Shown here: positions 7,254-15,482 of the stretch, in pieces
How the letters are laid out: the number at the start of each line of letters is the position of its first letter
How positions within the stretch are numbered: the stretch's first letter is position 1
Source of the DNA: Bryobacterales bacterium
Lineage (GTDB): Bacteria; Acidobacteriota; Terriglobia; Bryobacterales; Bryobacteraceae
Direction of reading: 5' to 3'
Length of the DNA: 18,522 nt
Assembly: GCA_016789785.1 (NCBI GenBank)
Contig: JAEUQE010000191.1
Location: forward strand, 1 to 18,522
Translations under genes and position numbers: made by a program
Notes under the pieces: model-generated
The model's database searches: none
What the model was told of the DNA's origin: nothing
What the model saw: the letters and a program-made list of their open reading frames with translations, nothing else

Positions 7254-8453
7254 TCATACATCCCACTCTTTTCGCCACTCCACCCGAGCCTTCCGCTTGT
7301 ACGCCAGATTCCCGATATGACACGCCATCGCACCATAGTGGCCATCCACCACGTTCGCATTCGGCTGCTTGCGGGAGCGTACGCACTCCAGCCAGTTCTT
7401 CATGTGATCCGATTCGGGTGAAGGCCCCGCAGTGATCTCAGCGGCGCCCTTCTCCGCGGGCAGGAAGCGGTAGCCATGACGGAAGACATGCAGCCTGCCT
7501 TTTGTTCCGAGGAACACGATGTCCACCGATTCCTTGGTGTTCATATCGGAGATCGTCGCCTCAAAGGAGACGTTCACCTTTTGCGGATAGTCGAGCAGGA
7601 AGTTCACGTTGTCGGGTGTGTCCCGGCCATCGTTGTGCTGATAAATGCCGCCTTGCGCCACTGCCGAAACCGGCTTCGTCAATCCGAGATACCAGTGCAC
7701 GACGTCGACGAGGTGAACGAATAGTCCGCCCGTCTGTCCGCCGGTGGCGAAGTCCCAATAGGCGAACCGGTTGAAGTAGCGTTTCGGATCCCACGGGATC
7801 TTCGGCAACCAGCCGAGGCACGCGTCCCAATCCAGATCGGCAGGCTTCGACTGATGCTCCGGCGGCACCGGCGTCAGATAGCCGGAGTTCGCATTCCACC
7901 AGGTGCGGACCATGTGCACATCGCCGATCATGCCGCTATCGAAGAAGCGCTGCTTGGCTTCGATGAAGTGTTTCAGACTGCGCTGCTGCACGCCGACCTG
8001 CAGAATCCGGCCCGTCTCCTTCACCGCGCGGGCCAATGGCGGACCCTGCTCCGGCAGCGACGTCATTGGCTTCTCGACAAAGACGTCTTTGCCCGCCTTG
8101 CACGCGTCAATCGACATGCGCGAATGCCAGTGATCGAGTGTGGCCACAATCACAGCATCAAGGTCCTTCGTTTCGAGGAGACGGCGGTAGTCCGCATGTT
8201 TCGCCACGGGATTCCCGATTAGCTTCTCTGCCCGGTCCATGCGAGTGGTCCATGCATCCGACACGGCGGCGATCTCCGCGCCTCCCGCCTGTTGTGTCAT
8301 GCGAATCAGATGAGAGCCCCGGCCGCCTGCGCCGATGACGCCAAGCCGGACACGATCATTGGCGCCGAGAACTCGGGACGCGGAAACAGCGGTCAAGACG
8401 AAAGCGCGCCGGGAAGCGGGAACTGGCGACGCGGGAGATTGCGATGGAGACAT
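7254..8453 (-). CDS. Tat-exported Gfo/Idh/MocA family oxidoreductase
   Basis: 399 residues from the ATG at 8453, which is preceded by a strong AGGAGGAG 6 bases away. The frame is open further upstream but lacks such a site. The N-terminus has a twin-arginine signal (SRRAFV at about 14-19, followed by a hydrophobic stretch), so the enzyme is probably exported folded with its cofactor. The Rossmann nucleotide loop is GVIGAGGRG (about 38-46), and the family EKP motif is at 127-129 (VFVEKPM). Downstream are aromatic substrate-site segments (FATGGQTGGLFVH, VDVVHWYLG). The family uses NAD(P) to oxidise or reduce sugars, cyclitols and glycosides; some members keep the cofactor bound and act on glycosides without net redox change. 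It probably works with the ThuA protein encoded just downstream. Exact substrate not determinable. Confidence 0.9.
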   Translation of the reverse strand: MSPSQSPASPVPASRRAFVLTAVSASRVLGANDRVRLGVIGAGGRGSHLIRMTQQAGGAEIAAVSDAWTTRMDRAEKLIGNPVAKHADYRRLLETKDLDAVIVATLDHWHSRMSIDACKAGKDVFVEKPMTSLPEQGPPLARAVKETGRILQVGVQQRSLKHFIEAKQRFFDSGMIGDVHMVRTWWNANSGYLTPVPPEHQSKPADLDWDACLGWLPKIPWDPKRYFNRFAYWDFATGGQTGGLFVHLVDVVHWYLGLTKPVSAVAQGGIYQHNDGRDTPDNVNFLLDYPQKVNVSFEATISDMNTKESVDIVFLGTKGRLHVFRHGYRFLPAEKGAAEITAGPSPESDHMKNWLECVRSRKQPNANVVDGHYGAMACHIGNLAYKRKARVEWRKEWDV

Positions 8454-8606
8454 GGGACTCCTCCTGAGCCGGTTGCGAACACAATTGGGGCTTTTGCGCA
8501 GGAGCGCGCAGGAAATGGGTGTTCTGCCGCAAAAATGGCAGTCCGTTGGCCATGCCGTGGGCCTCAGCCGATGCGGTTGCAATCCGGGGGCCATGCCCGG
8601 CCAGCG

Positions 8607-9386
8607 CTACACTTCGATTGCGCCTTCGAGATACAACACGGCTTGGCCAGCGATTGCGACCCGGTCGCCCCGGTCCTCCACGCGCAGATCGCCACCGCGC
8701 GGCGACACCTGCTTTGCGTGCATTCGCGTCTTGCCAAGGCGCTTGCTCCAATACGGTGTCAGGGTGCAGTGTGCCGATCCGGTCACCGGATCCTCCGGCA
8801 CTCCCTGCGCGGGCGCAAAGAATCGCGACACGAAATCACACCCGGTTCCCGGCGCTGTCACGATCACGGCGAAACGATCGATGTCCATCAGCGCGCCCAT
8901 GTCCGGCTTCAGCGCTCTCACTTCCTCTTCAGAACCATAGACCACCAGATAGTCGCGGGCAGCAAGGATTTGCCGCGGCGTTCCACCCAATGCGTCAGCC
9001 AACCCTGCGTGGACCTCGCAAACCTGAGGAGGCCGGGAGGGAAAATCGAGTTCCATCCACTCGTCCTCGCGGAACACGGAGAGCCGTCCGCTACGAGTAT
9101 CGAAATCAATACGGCCGTTCGTGCAGCCCAGCTTCCGCCACAGGATGAACGCGCTTGCGAGCGTTGCATGCCCGCAGAGATCCACCTCCACCGCGGGCGT
9201 GAACCAGCGCAACTCGTAGGCATCTCCTGCTTTCACGAAAAACGCAGTCTCAGCAAGATTGTTCTCGAGCGCGATACTCTGGAGAGTTGCATCAGGCAGC
9301 CAGGTTTCCAACGGGCAGATGGCAGCAGGATTGCCAGCAAAGAGGCGATCAGTAAAGGCGTCTACCTGATAGATCGGGAGTCGCAT
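8607..9386 (-). CDS. PhzF/YddE-family isomerase or epimerase-like protein
   Basis: 259 residues from the ATG at 9386, giving the canonical start MRLPIYQVDAFTDRLFAGNPAA. A longer open frame exists to 9491 but would add non-family residues and overlap the divergent gene. Family marks are FAGNPAA (about 16-22), the catalytic-type Glu E46 in LAETAFF, the DLCGHATLA motif of the first domain half, and GVPEDPVTGSAH in the second half, with a GQAVLYLEG end. PhzF of phenazine synthesis isomerises trans-2,3-dihydro-3-hydroxyanthranilate, but most PhzF-like proteins have other or unknown substrates and no phenazine genes are present here. The start lies only 17 bases from the start of the divergent efflux operon. 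The Gfo/Idh gene begins 153 bases downstream on the same strand. Confidence 0.9.
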   Translation of the reverse strand: MRLPIYQVDAFTDRLFAGNPAAICPLETWLPDATLQSIALENNLAETAFFVKAGDAYELRWFTPAVEVDLCGHATLASAFILWRKLGCTNGRIDFDTRSGRLSVFREDEWMELDFPSRPPQVCEVHAGLADALGGTPRQILAARDYLVVYGSEEEVRALKPDMGALMDIDRFAVIVTAPGTGCDFVSRFFAPAQGVPEDPVTGSAHCTLTPYWSKRLGKTRMHAKQVSPRGGDLRVEDRGDRVAIAGQAVLYLEGAIEV

Positions 9387-9403
9387 TTCAACAGTGTAGC
9401 GAC

Positions 9404-10675
9404 ATGACGGACCGTCCACAGTTCTTTCGAGCTTTACACCTTCGCCTTTGCCTGCTGCGTGCTGTGCAGATCTTGCTCTTGGCGGGTGCAATGTTTGCAG
9501 ACCGCATCCATGCGCAGGTCAATCTCTCGCTGCACGATGCCGTCACGCAGGCGCTGGAGAACAATCCGGCGGTGCAGGCAAGCAATGAGCGCATCACCTC
9601 AGCCCAGGGCTTGCGGCAGCAGGCAGGACTGATCTTGAATCCCAAGCTGATCCTGCAGACGGAGAATACCCGGCCTTACAGCCCGTTTGTGTTTGCCCGC
9701 GACACCGACAACTTCGCCTATCTTCAACAGACTTTCGAGACTGCCGGTAAGCGCGAGCGCCGGGCCGAGGCGGCCACCACGGCCGTGCGGCGTGCCGAGA
9801 TCGAACGCGAGTTGCTGCGGCGCCAGATCAGCCTGCGGGTGAAGTCGGCGTACTGGCTCGCGGCCGGCGCCAGGATGGCCGAGCGTCTCCTGTCAGAAGA
9901 CATTCAGAGCTTCCGGCGCATCATCGAGTATCACGAGAATCGCGTGAAGGAAGGCGCCATGGCGGAGGTGGACCTGATCCGTGTGCGGCTGGAAGGCGAG
10001 CGTCTGGAAATCGCATTGAACAACGCGGCGCTCGAAGCGGAGCGTGCGCGCATTCATCTTTTTCGCGAGATGGGCAAAACTCAGTTCCCGGATGTAATCC
10101 TGACGGAGCAACTCGAACCTGTTCCCGATCGTCCGATGGTGCCGGTGGATCAGGCGGTGCGGGACCGTCCGGAGATGCGTCTGGCAAGTCAGATTGTGAA
10201 TCAGGCGCGCGCGGGCCTGCAGTTGCAGCAAGCCAATGCGAAGCCGAACGTCGATGTGCTGTTTGGATACAAGCGCGCAACCGGATTCGACTCGATGATT
10301 GGCGGAGTGCAGGTGGACCTGCCATTCACCAATCGCAATCAAGGGAACATCGCTGCCGCAAGCGCGGAGATTCGCGTCGCCGAATCGACGCTTGCGGTCA
10401 CTGAAGCGCTGGTCCGCGCCGAGATCATCGCAGCGGAGCGCGACTACACGATCCGGCGCCGGCAGATCGGTGATTTTCTGAAAGGCATGCGCTCGAAAGC
10501 GGATGAGTCGGCTCGTATCGCCGAAGCGGCCTATCGCGAGGGCGGCGCCGATCTGCTTCGTCTGCTGGACGCGCAGCGCCTTCGCATTGAAACTCAGCTC
10601 CTCTACTATCGAGCTCTGACGGAGTTCCGTCAAAGTGTCACGGCGCTGGAAGCCGCATTGGGTGTGATGCAATGA
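9404..10675 (+). CDS. TolC/CzcC-type outer-membrane efflux protein
   Basis: 423 residues. A hydrophobic signal region at about 13-38 ends in HAQ, then the mature part starts VNLSLHDAVTQALENNPAV, the classic start of the first OEP repeat. The second repeat starts at about 228 (VPVDQAVRDRPEMRLA). Long amphipathic helices and family turns such as LPFTNRNQG and YREGGADLLRLLDAQR are present. The protein forms the trimeric outer-membrane duct of the pump encoded by the next two genes. The stop overlaps the start of the adaptor gene as ATGA (10672-10675). The ATG at 9404 has no good ribosome-binding site and is 17 bases from the divergent phzF-like gene, so its promoter must lie inside that gene. 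A GTG at 9464 would cut off the basic signal start and is less likely. Confidence 0.92.
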   Translation: MTDRPQFFRALHLRLCLLRAVQILLLAGAMFADRIHAQVNLSLHDAVTQALENNPAVQASNERITSAQGLRQQAGLILNPKLILQTENTRPYSPFVFARDTDNFAYLQQTFETAGKRERRAEAATTAVRRAEIERELLRRQISLRVKSAYWLAAGARMAERLLSEDIQSFRRIIEYHENRVKEGAMAEVDLIRVRLEGERLEIALNNAALEAERARIHLFREMGKTQFPDVILTEQLEPVPDRPMVPVDQAVRDRPEMRLASQIVNQARAGLQLQQANAKPNVDVLFGYKRATGFDSMIGGVQVDLPFTNRNQGNIAAASAEIRVAESTLAVTEALVRAEIIAAERDYTIRRRQIGDFLKGMRSKADESARIAEAAYREGGADLLRLLDAQRLRIETQLLYYRALTEFRQSVTALEAALGVMQ

Positions 10676-11919
10676 AACCTGCTGTTCCCTCAAAGATACT
10701 GATCGCCGCGACGCCGTTTCTTCTCTTCTTATCGTGCAACCGGCAGCCGGCCGCACCGGAAAAGGTGGAGGCCAAAGCCGCCCCGGCAGCCGCGAAGCCG
10801 GAGCGGGAAGCTGGGGTGGTGGTGCTGGCCGCGCAACAGCAGCAGCAGGCGAACCTCCGCATGGAGGTTGTGGAATCACGTTCGGTCCCCCTGTCCATTG
10901 AGGCGGGAGGCCGCATCACCATCAATGAGAACCGGATGTGGAGTGTTGGCTCGGTGGTGGAAGGGCGCGTGATTCGTGTAAACGTGTCGCCGGGCGATGT
11001 GGTGAAGACGGAACAACGCATCGCCAGCATGCATAGTCACGACATCCACGAGGTGCGGGCAGACTACCGGCGCGCCAAGGCGGAACTGGTGAGAGCGCAG
11101 TCGCAATTGGCGTTTGTGCAGAAACAGCGGGACCGCATCGGAAGGCTATATCAATTGAAGGCTGCATCGCTCGAACAGGTCGAGCACGCCGACACGGAAC
11201 TGAAGAACTCGCAAGCCGCCGTCTCCAATGCCGAGACCGATCTCGAACGCCACCGCATCCATATTGTTGAGTTTCTCCAATTGCCAGTCGAGGAGCACGA
11301 AGACCACAAGACCGGCGACACCTTTCATGAAGAGGACTTGATTCCGGTGAAATCACCGGCCACCGGCACCGTGATTCGCCGCAACGTCACGCCCGGTTCG
11401 GTTGCCAAGCCAGGGGACGAACTCTTCGCGATCTCCGATCTCTCCATCGTATGGATGATCGCCGCGGTTCAGGAAGAGCATCTTGGCGTGTTGCGGGCCG
11501 GCATGCCCGTGCAGGTCCAGACACAGGCGTTTCGCGACCGTACGTTCCGGGGCAGAATCACCAAGATTGGTGAACAGTTGGACCCTGCCACGCGCACCAT
11601 TCAAGTGCGTGTGGAACTCGGGAATCCCGCTGGCCTGCTGAAGCCGGAGATGTATGCGACGGCCGTCATTCAGGCCGGTGGCACGACGAGTGCGATTCAC
11701 ATTTCACAGAGTGCGATTCAACAGGTGAACGGCCAGTCCGTGGTCTTCGTGCAGCGTGACGGCGATCACTTCGAAGTGCGTGCGATTCAAACCGGCCGTC
11801 CCATGGACGACAGGGTGGAAGTGCTGCACGGTTTGCAGAGCGGCGACCGCGTCGTGACACAGGGCAGCTATCTCCTGAAGTCGCAGTTGCTGAAGGCGTC
11901 TCTCGCGGAAGAAGAGTGA
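10672..11919 (+). CDS. RND efflux periplasmic adaptor (HlyD/CzcB type), lipoprotein
   Basis: 415 residues. Residues 1-22 form a lipoprotein signal with lipobox FLSC and lipidated C22, then an Ala/Pro/Lys-rich linker. The barrel-sandwich lipoyl half is VEGRVIRVNVSPGDVVKTEQ (about 97-116), followed by a coiled-coil hairpin (about 125-200), the second lipoyl half (VKSPATGTVIRRNVTPGSVAKPGDELF, about 226-252), a beta-barrel domain and the membrane-proximal domain. It bridges the inner-membrane RND pump and the outer-membrane duct. There are two histidine-rich patches: SMHSHDIHE (119-127) before the hairpin, and EEHEDHKTGDTFHEED (207-222) after it. They could bind metal ions, as suits the metal-type pump; this is inference. 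The gene overlaps the OMP gene upstream by 4 bases, and its TGA directly abuts the pump ATG. Confidence 0.93.
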   Translation: MKPAVPSKILIAATPFLLFLSCNRQPAAPEKVEAKAAPAAAKPEREAGVVVLAAQQQQQANLRMEVVESRSVPLSIEAGGRITINENRMWSVGSVVEGRVIRVNVSPGDVVKTEQRIASMHSHDIHEVRADYRRAKAELVRAQSQLAFVQKQRDRIGRLYQLKAASLEQVEHADTELKNSQAAVSNAETDLERHRIHIVEFLQLPVEEHEDHKTGDTFHEEDLIPVKSPATGTVIRRNVTPGSVAKPGDELFAISDLSIVWMIAAVQEEHLGVLRAGMPVQVQTQAFRDRTFRGRITKIGEQLDPATRTIQVRVELGNPAGLLKPEMYATAVIQAGGTTSAIHISQSAIQQVNGQSVVFVQRDGDHFEVRAIQTGRPMDDRVEVLHGLQSGDRVVTQGSYLLKSQLLKASLAEEE

Positions 11920-14900
11920 ATGTTCGACCGGATTATCACGTTCCACCTCCACAACCGCCTGATCGTGATGGCGGGCTTGCTGGTACTGATCGGGAGTGGC
12001 CTCTACACGCTGTCGCGGCTCCCGATTGATGCATTCCCTGACCTCACGAACAATCAGGTGGTTGTGATTACGGAATGCCCGGGGATGCCTCCCACGGAGG
12101 TGGAGCAACTGGTCACCTATCCGATCGAAGTCGTGTTGATGGGCATTCCACGCACGCAAGGCATGCGCTCGGTTTCGAAGCTCGGGCTGTCGATGGTGAC
12201 GATTCTCTTCGACGATTCCGTGAACACCTATTTCGCGCGACAGCTCATCAATGAGCGCCTGCAGGAAGTGCGGTCCCGTTTGCCCGAAGGTCTGGAGCCG
12301 GCGCTGGGTCCGGTGGCCACCGCGTTTGGCGAGGTCTATCAGTACACGCTCGAAAGCAAGCGGCTCTCGGCGATGGAACTGAAGACGCTTCATGAATGGA
12401 GCATCAAGAACCAACTGCGCACCGTGCGCGGCGTGAACGAAGTGAACACGTGGGGTGGCGAGACCCGGCAAATTCATATCGAAGTGGACCCACTGGCGCT
12501 GAACCGCTACAACCTCTCGATGCGCGACGTGTATGAGCGTGTTCGGGAGAACAACACCAACTTCGGTGGCGGCTACATTGAACATGCGTCCGAACAGTAC
12601 ACCATCCGTGGCGTGGGACGTGTGCGAAATGCGGCGGACATGGAAGCGATCGTATTGACATCGCATTCCGGTACACCCGTGCTGCTGCGCAACGTCGCGG
12701 TGATTCGCGATCAGCCGATGCAACGCCAGGGCGCGGTATCCCGAGATGGCAAAGGTGAAACGGTTTCCGGCATGACCATCATGCTGAAGGGCGAGAACGG
12801 CCGCGACGTCATCTCGCGCGTGAAGGCGAAGATCGCATCCCTCAGCCTGCCGGAGGGCGTGCGGCTGGTTCCGTTCTACGATCAGTCCACCGTGATTGAT
12901 GGCACGATCGCGACGGTTCGCAAGAACCTTGCCGAAGCAGGCGCGCTCGTGATCGCGGTGCTGTTCATCTTCCTTGGAAATTGGAAAGCGGCACTGATTG
13001 TGGCAGCCGTGATTCCGCTATCGATGCTGGTGGGCTTCATGGGGATGGCGGTTTTCGGCATCTCCGCCAATCTCATGAGCCTTGGAGCGATCGACTTCGG
13101 CATGATCGTCGATGGCGCGGTGGTGATGATTGAGAATGCGGTGCGGCGCCTGGAACGGCGGCCGGAGGATCAACACTTCGACGCACTCCGCCGGATCGAG
13201 ATCGCCGCACATGAAGTCGCGCGCCCTATCGTATTCGGAGTGGGGATTATCATTGCGGTCTATATACCGATCTTCGCGCTGGAAGGGTTGGAGGGCCGCA
13301 TGTTCCAGCCCATGGCGATCACGGTGTGTTCCGCGCTGCTTGGTTCGCTGGTGCTGGCGTTGACGGCGGTTCCGGCCGCCGCTCTCACCCTGCTGCGCAA
13401 CGGCGTGAAGCCGCATTCGGAATCCTGGTTCTCCCGCCTCCGGAACTTCTACTCACGGGCCTTGCGATTCGCGTTGCGCAGAAGGCTCACGGTGACCTTC
13501 GCCGGGCTCTGCATGTTATCCGGCGCGATCGCATCGCTTGCCTACATCGGGACGGAGTTCATGCCGCGGTTGGATGAGGGATCGCTTCTGATCACCACGC
13601 GTAAGCTTCCGGGAATCGCGCTCTCGGACTCCATCGCGATGAGCCAGCGAGTGGAGAAGGCGGTGCTCGAGTTTCCGGAGGTGACGAGTGTGGTTAGCAA
13701 GCTTGGACGGCCGGACCTGGCAACCGAAGCGATGGGCATCTATGAGGCCGACGTCTATGTGCTTCTGAAGCCAGTCTCTGAATGGAAGCAGGGGCGTAGC
13801 AAGAACGAACTCATCGACCAGATGGCGAACCGGCTGGAGCAGATTCCGGGCGTCGCGTACAACTTCACGCAGCCCATGGCCATGCGCCTGGATGAAGTGG
13901 TGTCCGGGATCAAGGCCGACATCGCGCTGAAGATCTTTGGCGAGGATGCCACCACCCTTGAGAATCTGGCCGAGCGCGCTCTCCGGCTGATGTCGGGCAT
14001 TCCCGGCGCGGCGGACGTACAAATGGAGATCATCTCGGGCGTAGCGGAGGTTCGCGTGGAAGGCGACCGCGCGGCCCTGGCGAGATACGGCTTGAACATC
14101 TCCGATGTTCGAGACTTGGTGGAAGCATCCGTGGCGGGCCGGCAGGTCAGCACGCTCATTGAAGGACAGCGCAAGTTCGATATCGTCCTTCGGCTTCCGG
14201 ATCGCTACCGGCACGATCCACTGGCTTTGGCGGAAGTGCCGCTGACGGCTCCCGGTGGCGAGCGCATCAAGTTGGGACAAGTTGCGCAAGTAGTGGCGCA
14301 GCGCGGTCCTGAAGTCGTGTCGCGGGAGAACGCCATGCGCCGCATCGTGGTCCAGTCAAACGTCCGCGGCCGCGACCTTGGCAGTTTCGCGAAGGATGCT
14401 CAACAGAGAATCGGCGAAGGATTGAAACTGCCCGCGGGTTACTCCATCGACTGGGGTGGCCAGTTCGAAAATCAGGAGCGTGCGATGCGCCGGCTCGGCA
14501 TTGTGATTCCGCTCTCCATCCTGATCATCACCCTGCTGTTGTACTCGACCTTCCAGTCGTTCTGGCTGTCGTTCCTGATTCTTCTCAACGTGCCCTTCGC
14601 CCTGATTGGAGGGATCGCTGCGCTGTGGCTGAGAGGATTGAACCTGAATCTCTCGGCATCGGTCGGGTTCATCGCGCTGTTCGGCGTCGCGGTGCTGAAC
14701 GGCATTGTGCTGGTGAGCTACATCAACCGGCTTCGTGCGGAAGGGTTCGAGATGATGGACGCGGTAGTGGAAGGCGCCTCAACCCGTCTGCGCCCGGTGC
14801 TGATGACGGCACTGGTGGCGAGCCTCGGCTTCATTCCGATGGCGCTGTCCACGTCTACCGGCGCTGAGGTACAACGGCCTCTTGCCAGTGTGGTGATTGG

Positions 14901-14994
14901 AGGGCTGGTGACGTCGACTCTGTTGACGCTGTTCGTGCTTCCTGCGCTCTATCCCTGGTTTGCGCCGAAGAAGATCGAAGAGGGCAACTACTGA
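11920..14994 (+). CDS. Heavy-metal efflux RND pump, CzcA-type (HME-RND)
   Basis: 1024 residues, full length for the family. It starts MFDRIITFHLHNRLIV, with the first membrane helix at about 13-31, then the first periplasmic porter part (RLPIDAFPDLTNNQVVV). Helices follow from about 340, a second periplasmic loop runs from about 550 to 830, and the last helices lie at about 865-1015. The fourth membrane helix has IDFGMIVDGAVVMIEN, with D392, D398 and E405. This DFG-x3-DG-x5-EN pattern is the proton-relay signature of pumps for divalent cations (Zn, Co, Cd, Ni) rather than the Cu/Ag type (CusA). The metal is therefore probably divalent, although specificity is not proven by the motif. The protein expels metal through the adaptor and OMP encoded upstream. 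No metal-sensing regulator lies in the window. The stop lies in a 15-bp direct repeat. Confidence 0.95.
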   Translation: MFDRIITFHLHNRLIVMAGLLVLIGSGLYTLSRLPIDAFPDLTNNQVVVITECPGMPPTEVEQLVTYPIEVVLMGIPRTQGMRSVSKLGLSMVTILFDDSVNTYFARQLINERLQEVRSRLPEGLEPALGPVATAFGEVYQYTLESKRLSAMELKTLHEWSIKNQLRTVRGVNEVNTWGGETRQIHIEVDPLALNRYNLSMRDVYERVRENNTNFGGGYIEHASEQYTIRGVGRVRNAADMEAIVLTSHSGTPVLLRNVAVIRDQPMQRQGAVSRDGKGETVSGMTIMLKGENGRDVISRVKAKIASLSLPEGVRLVPFYDQSTVIDGTIATVRKNLAEAGALVIAVLFIFLGNWKAALIVAAVIPLSMLVGFMGMAVFGISANLMSLGAIDFGMIVDGAVVMIENAVRRLERRPEDQHFDALRRIEIAAHEVARPIVFGVGIIIAVYIPIFALEGLEGRMFQPMAITVCSALLGSLVLALTAVPAAALTLLRNGVKPHSESWFSRLRNFYSRALRFALRRRLTVTFAGLCMLSGAIASLAYIGTEFMPRLDEGSLLITTRKLPGIALSDSIAMSQRVEKAVLEFPEVTSVVSKLGRPDLATEAMGIYEADVYVLLKPVSEWKQGRSKNELIDQMANRLEQIPGVAYNFTQPMAMRLDEVVSGIKADIALKIFGEDATTLENLAERALRLMSGIPGAADVQMEIISGVAEVRVEGDRAALARYGLNISDVRDLVEASVAGRQVSTLIEGQRKFDIVLRLPDRYRHDPLALAEVPLTAPGGERIKLGQVAQVVAQRGPEVVSRENAMRRIVVQSNVRGRDLGSFAKDAQQRIGEGLKLPAGYSIDWGGQFENQERAMRRLGIVIPLSILIITLLLYSTFQSFWLSFLILLNVPFALIGGIAALWLRGLNLNLSASVGFIALFGVAVLNGIVLVSYINRLRAEGFEMMDAVVEGASTRLRPVLMTALVASLGFIPMALSTSTGAEVQRPLASVVIGGLVTSTLLTLFVLPALYPWFAPKKIEEGNY

Positions 14995-15014
14995 AGACAG
15001 CAACTACTGAAGAC
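14984..15014. repeat. Tandem 15-bp direct repeat between convergent stop codons
   Basis: GCAACTACTGAAGAC occurs at 14984-14998 and again at 15000-15014, a 16-base period. The first copy contains the pump's TGA and the second contains the stop (TAG on the minus strand, 15004-15006) of the HTH-like gene. The two genes converge here with 9 bases between them. No terminator hairpin is visible. Confidence 0.85.
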
Positions 15015-15267
15015 GGGGGCGGGTCCGTTCGTTGGTCACCAGTTCGTCGAAAATGGCAAGCACCTGGCGGCGGTACTCGTAGATTCGCTGCAGCTTGTCC
15101 CAGAAGCCGTCCTTGCCATAGTGCGACTGCCACTTCTTCAGCGTTTCCTTAGAGATGGCGATGTCTTTCCGGATGTCATCGGCCGGATGGCCACGCAGAA
15201 ACAGGCCGTAGAACATGGCTGCTTCCCTGCGTGTCGCCATCGGATCGAAGTCGTCGTTGACAGGCAT
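15004..15267 (-). CDS. Small HTH-like hypothetical protein
   Basis: 87 residues from the ATG at 15267, with GGGAG 9 to 10 bases upstream. The frame is open to 15345 with a TTG, but that region holds the promoter, so the shorter form is preferred. The middle reads TRREAAMFYGLFLRGH, then ADDIRKDIAISKETLKKW. The second part has the shape of a helix-turn-helix of the kind seen in small terminase- or transposase-like DNA binders. The end is rich in Arg and Tyr (IYEYRRQVL). I do not recognise a named family, and DNA binding is inference from the helix pattern. It could regulate itself or the divergent secreted-protein gene. Its last codons and stop lie in a tandem 15-bp repeat shared with the end of the efflux pump gene. 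Confidence 0.7.
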   Translation of the reverse strand: MPVNDDFDPMATRREAAMFYGLFLRGHPADDIRKDIAISKETLKKWQSHYGKDGFWDKLQRIYEYRRQVLAIFDELVTNERTRPRLQ

Positions 15268-15316
15268 CAAGTGAATCTCCCAGCGCGGATGCTTCGTGCG
15301 AGCCCCAGAAACCGCT

Positions 15317-15345
15317 AGTATAAACAGCGTCTCGCTTCGTGGCAA
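15317..15345 (-). promoter_or_regulatory. Sigma-70-type promoter of the HTH-like gene
   Basis: On the minus strand, TTGCCA (15340-15345) and TATACT (15317-15322) are separated by exactly 17 bases, both close to consensus. The expected start of transcription is near 15310, giving a leader of about 43 bases before the ATG at 15267. This is the best promoter match in the window. Confidence 0.65.
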
Positions 15346-15350
15346 GACTT

Positions 15351-15397
15351 ATCTTCTGCTTCGGCAGCTTCCCATCTTCTGCCTTTGGCGACTTCCC
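15351..15397. repeat. Imperfect tandem repeat (23/24 bp) in a divergent control region
   Basis: Two units, 15351-15373 and 15374-15397, share ATCTTCTGC at the start and CTTCCC at the end, about 20 of 24 aligned positions with one gap. They lie directly upstream of the minus-strand -35 box and upstream of the plus-strand -10 candidate. Both divergent genes could therefore be controlled from here. Function not known. Confidence 0.5.
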
Positions 15398-15437
15398 GGA
15401 CCGGCCCTCCTGTTTTCATCGGCCGCGCCGCAAGATT

Positions 15438-15443
15438 TATGAT
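15438..15443 (+). promoter_or_regulatory. Possible -10 box of the small secreted protein gene
   Basis: TATGAT on the plus strand is 39 bases before the ATG at 15483. The region 15-20 bases upstream has only weak -35 likeness (TTTTCA at 15413-15418 with a 19-base spacer). The leader ends in AGGGGG (15472-15477), a good ribosome-binding site. Confidence 0.35.
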
Positions 15444-15482
15444 GGTGTTGGTTCCTCATTCGTTTCAAATTAGGGGGCATGG

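Noticed and set aside
8607..9386. Phenazine biosynthesis locus
   Set aside because: The PhzF-like protein stands alone; no other phz-type genes are nearby, and most PhzF-like proteins are not phenazine enzymes.
8292..9407. A 371-codon open frame on the plus strand
   Set aside because: It is antisense to the well-supported Gfo/Idh and PhzF-like genes; its sequence is rich in Arg, His and Cys without any family motif, as expected from a GC-rich shadow frame.
9893..10879. A 328-codon open frame on the minus strand
   Set aside because: Shadow of the outer-membrane protein gene and adaptor start; no start signals or motifs.
11704..12723. A 339-codon open frame on the minus strand
   Set aside because: It spans the adaptor-pump junction on the opposite strand and is His/Arg/Gln-rich without domains; both sense genes are certain.
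11920..14994. Copper/silver-type CusA pump
   Set aside because: The fourth membrane helix has the DFG...DG...EN pattern of divalent-metal pumps, not the pattern of the Cu/Ag group.
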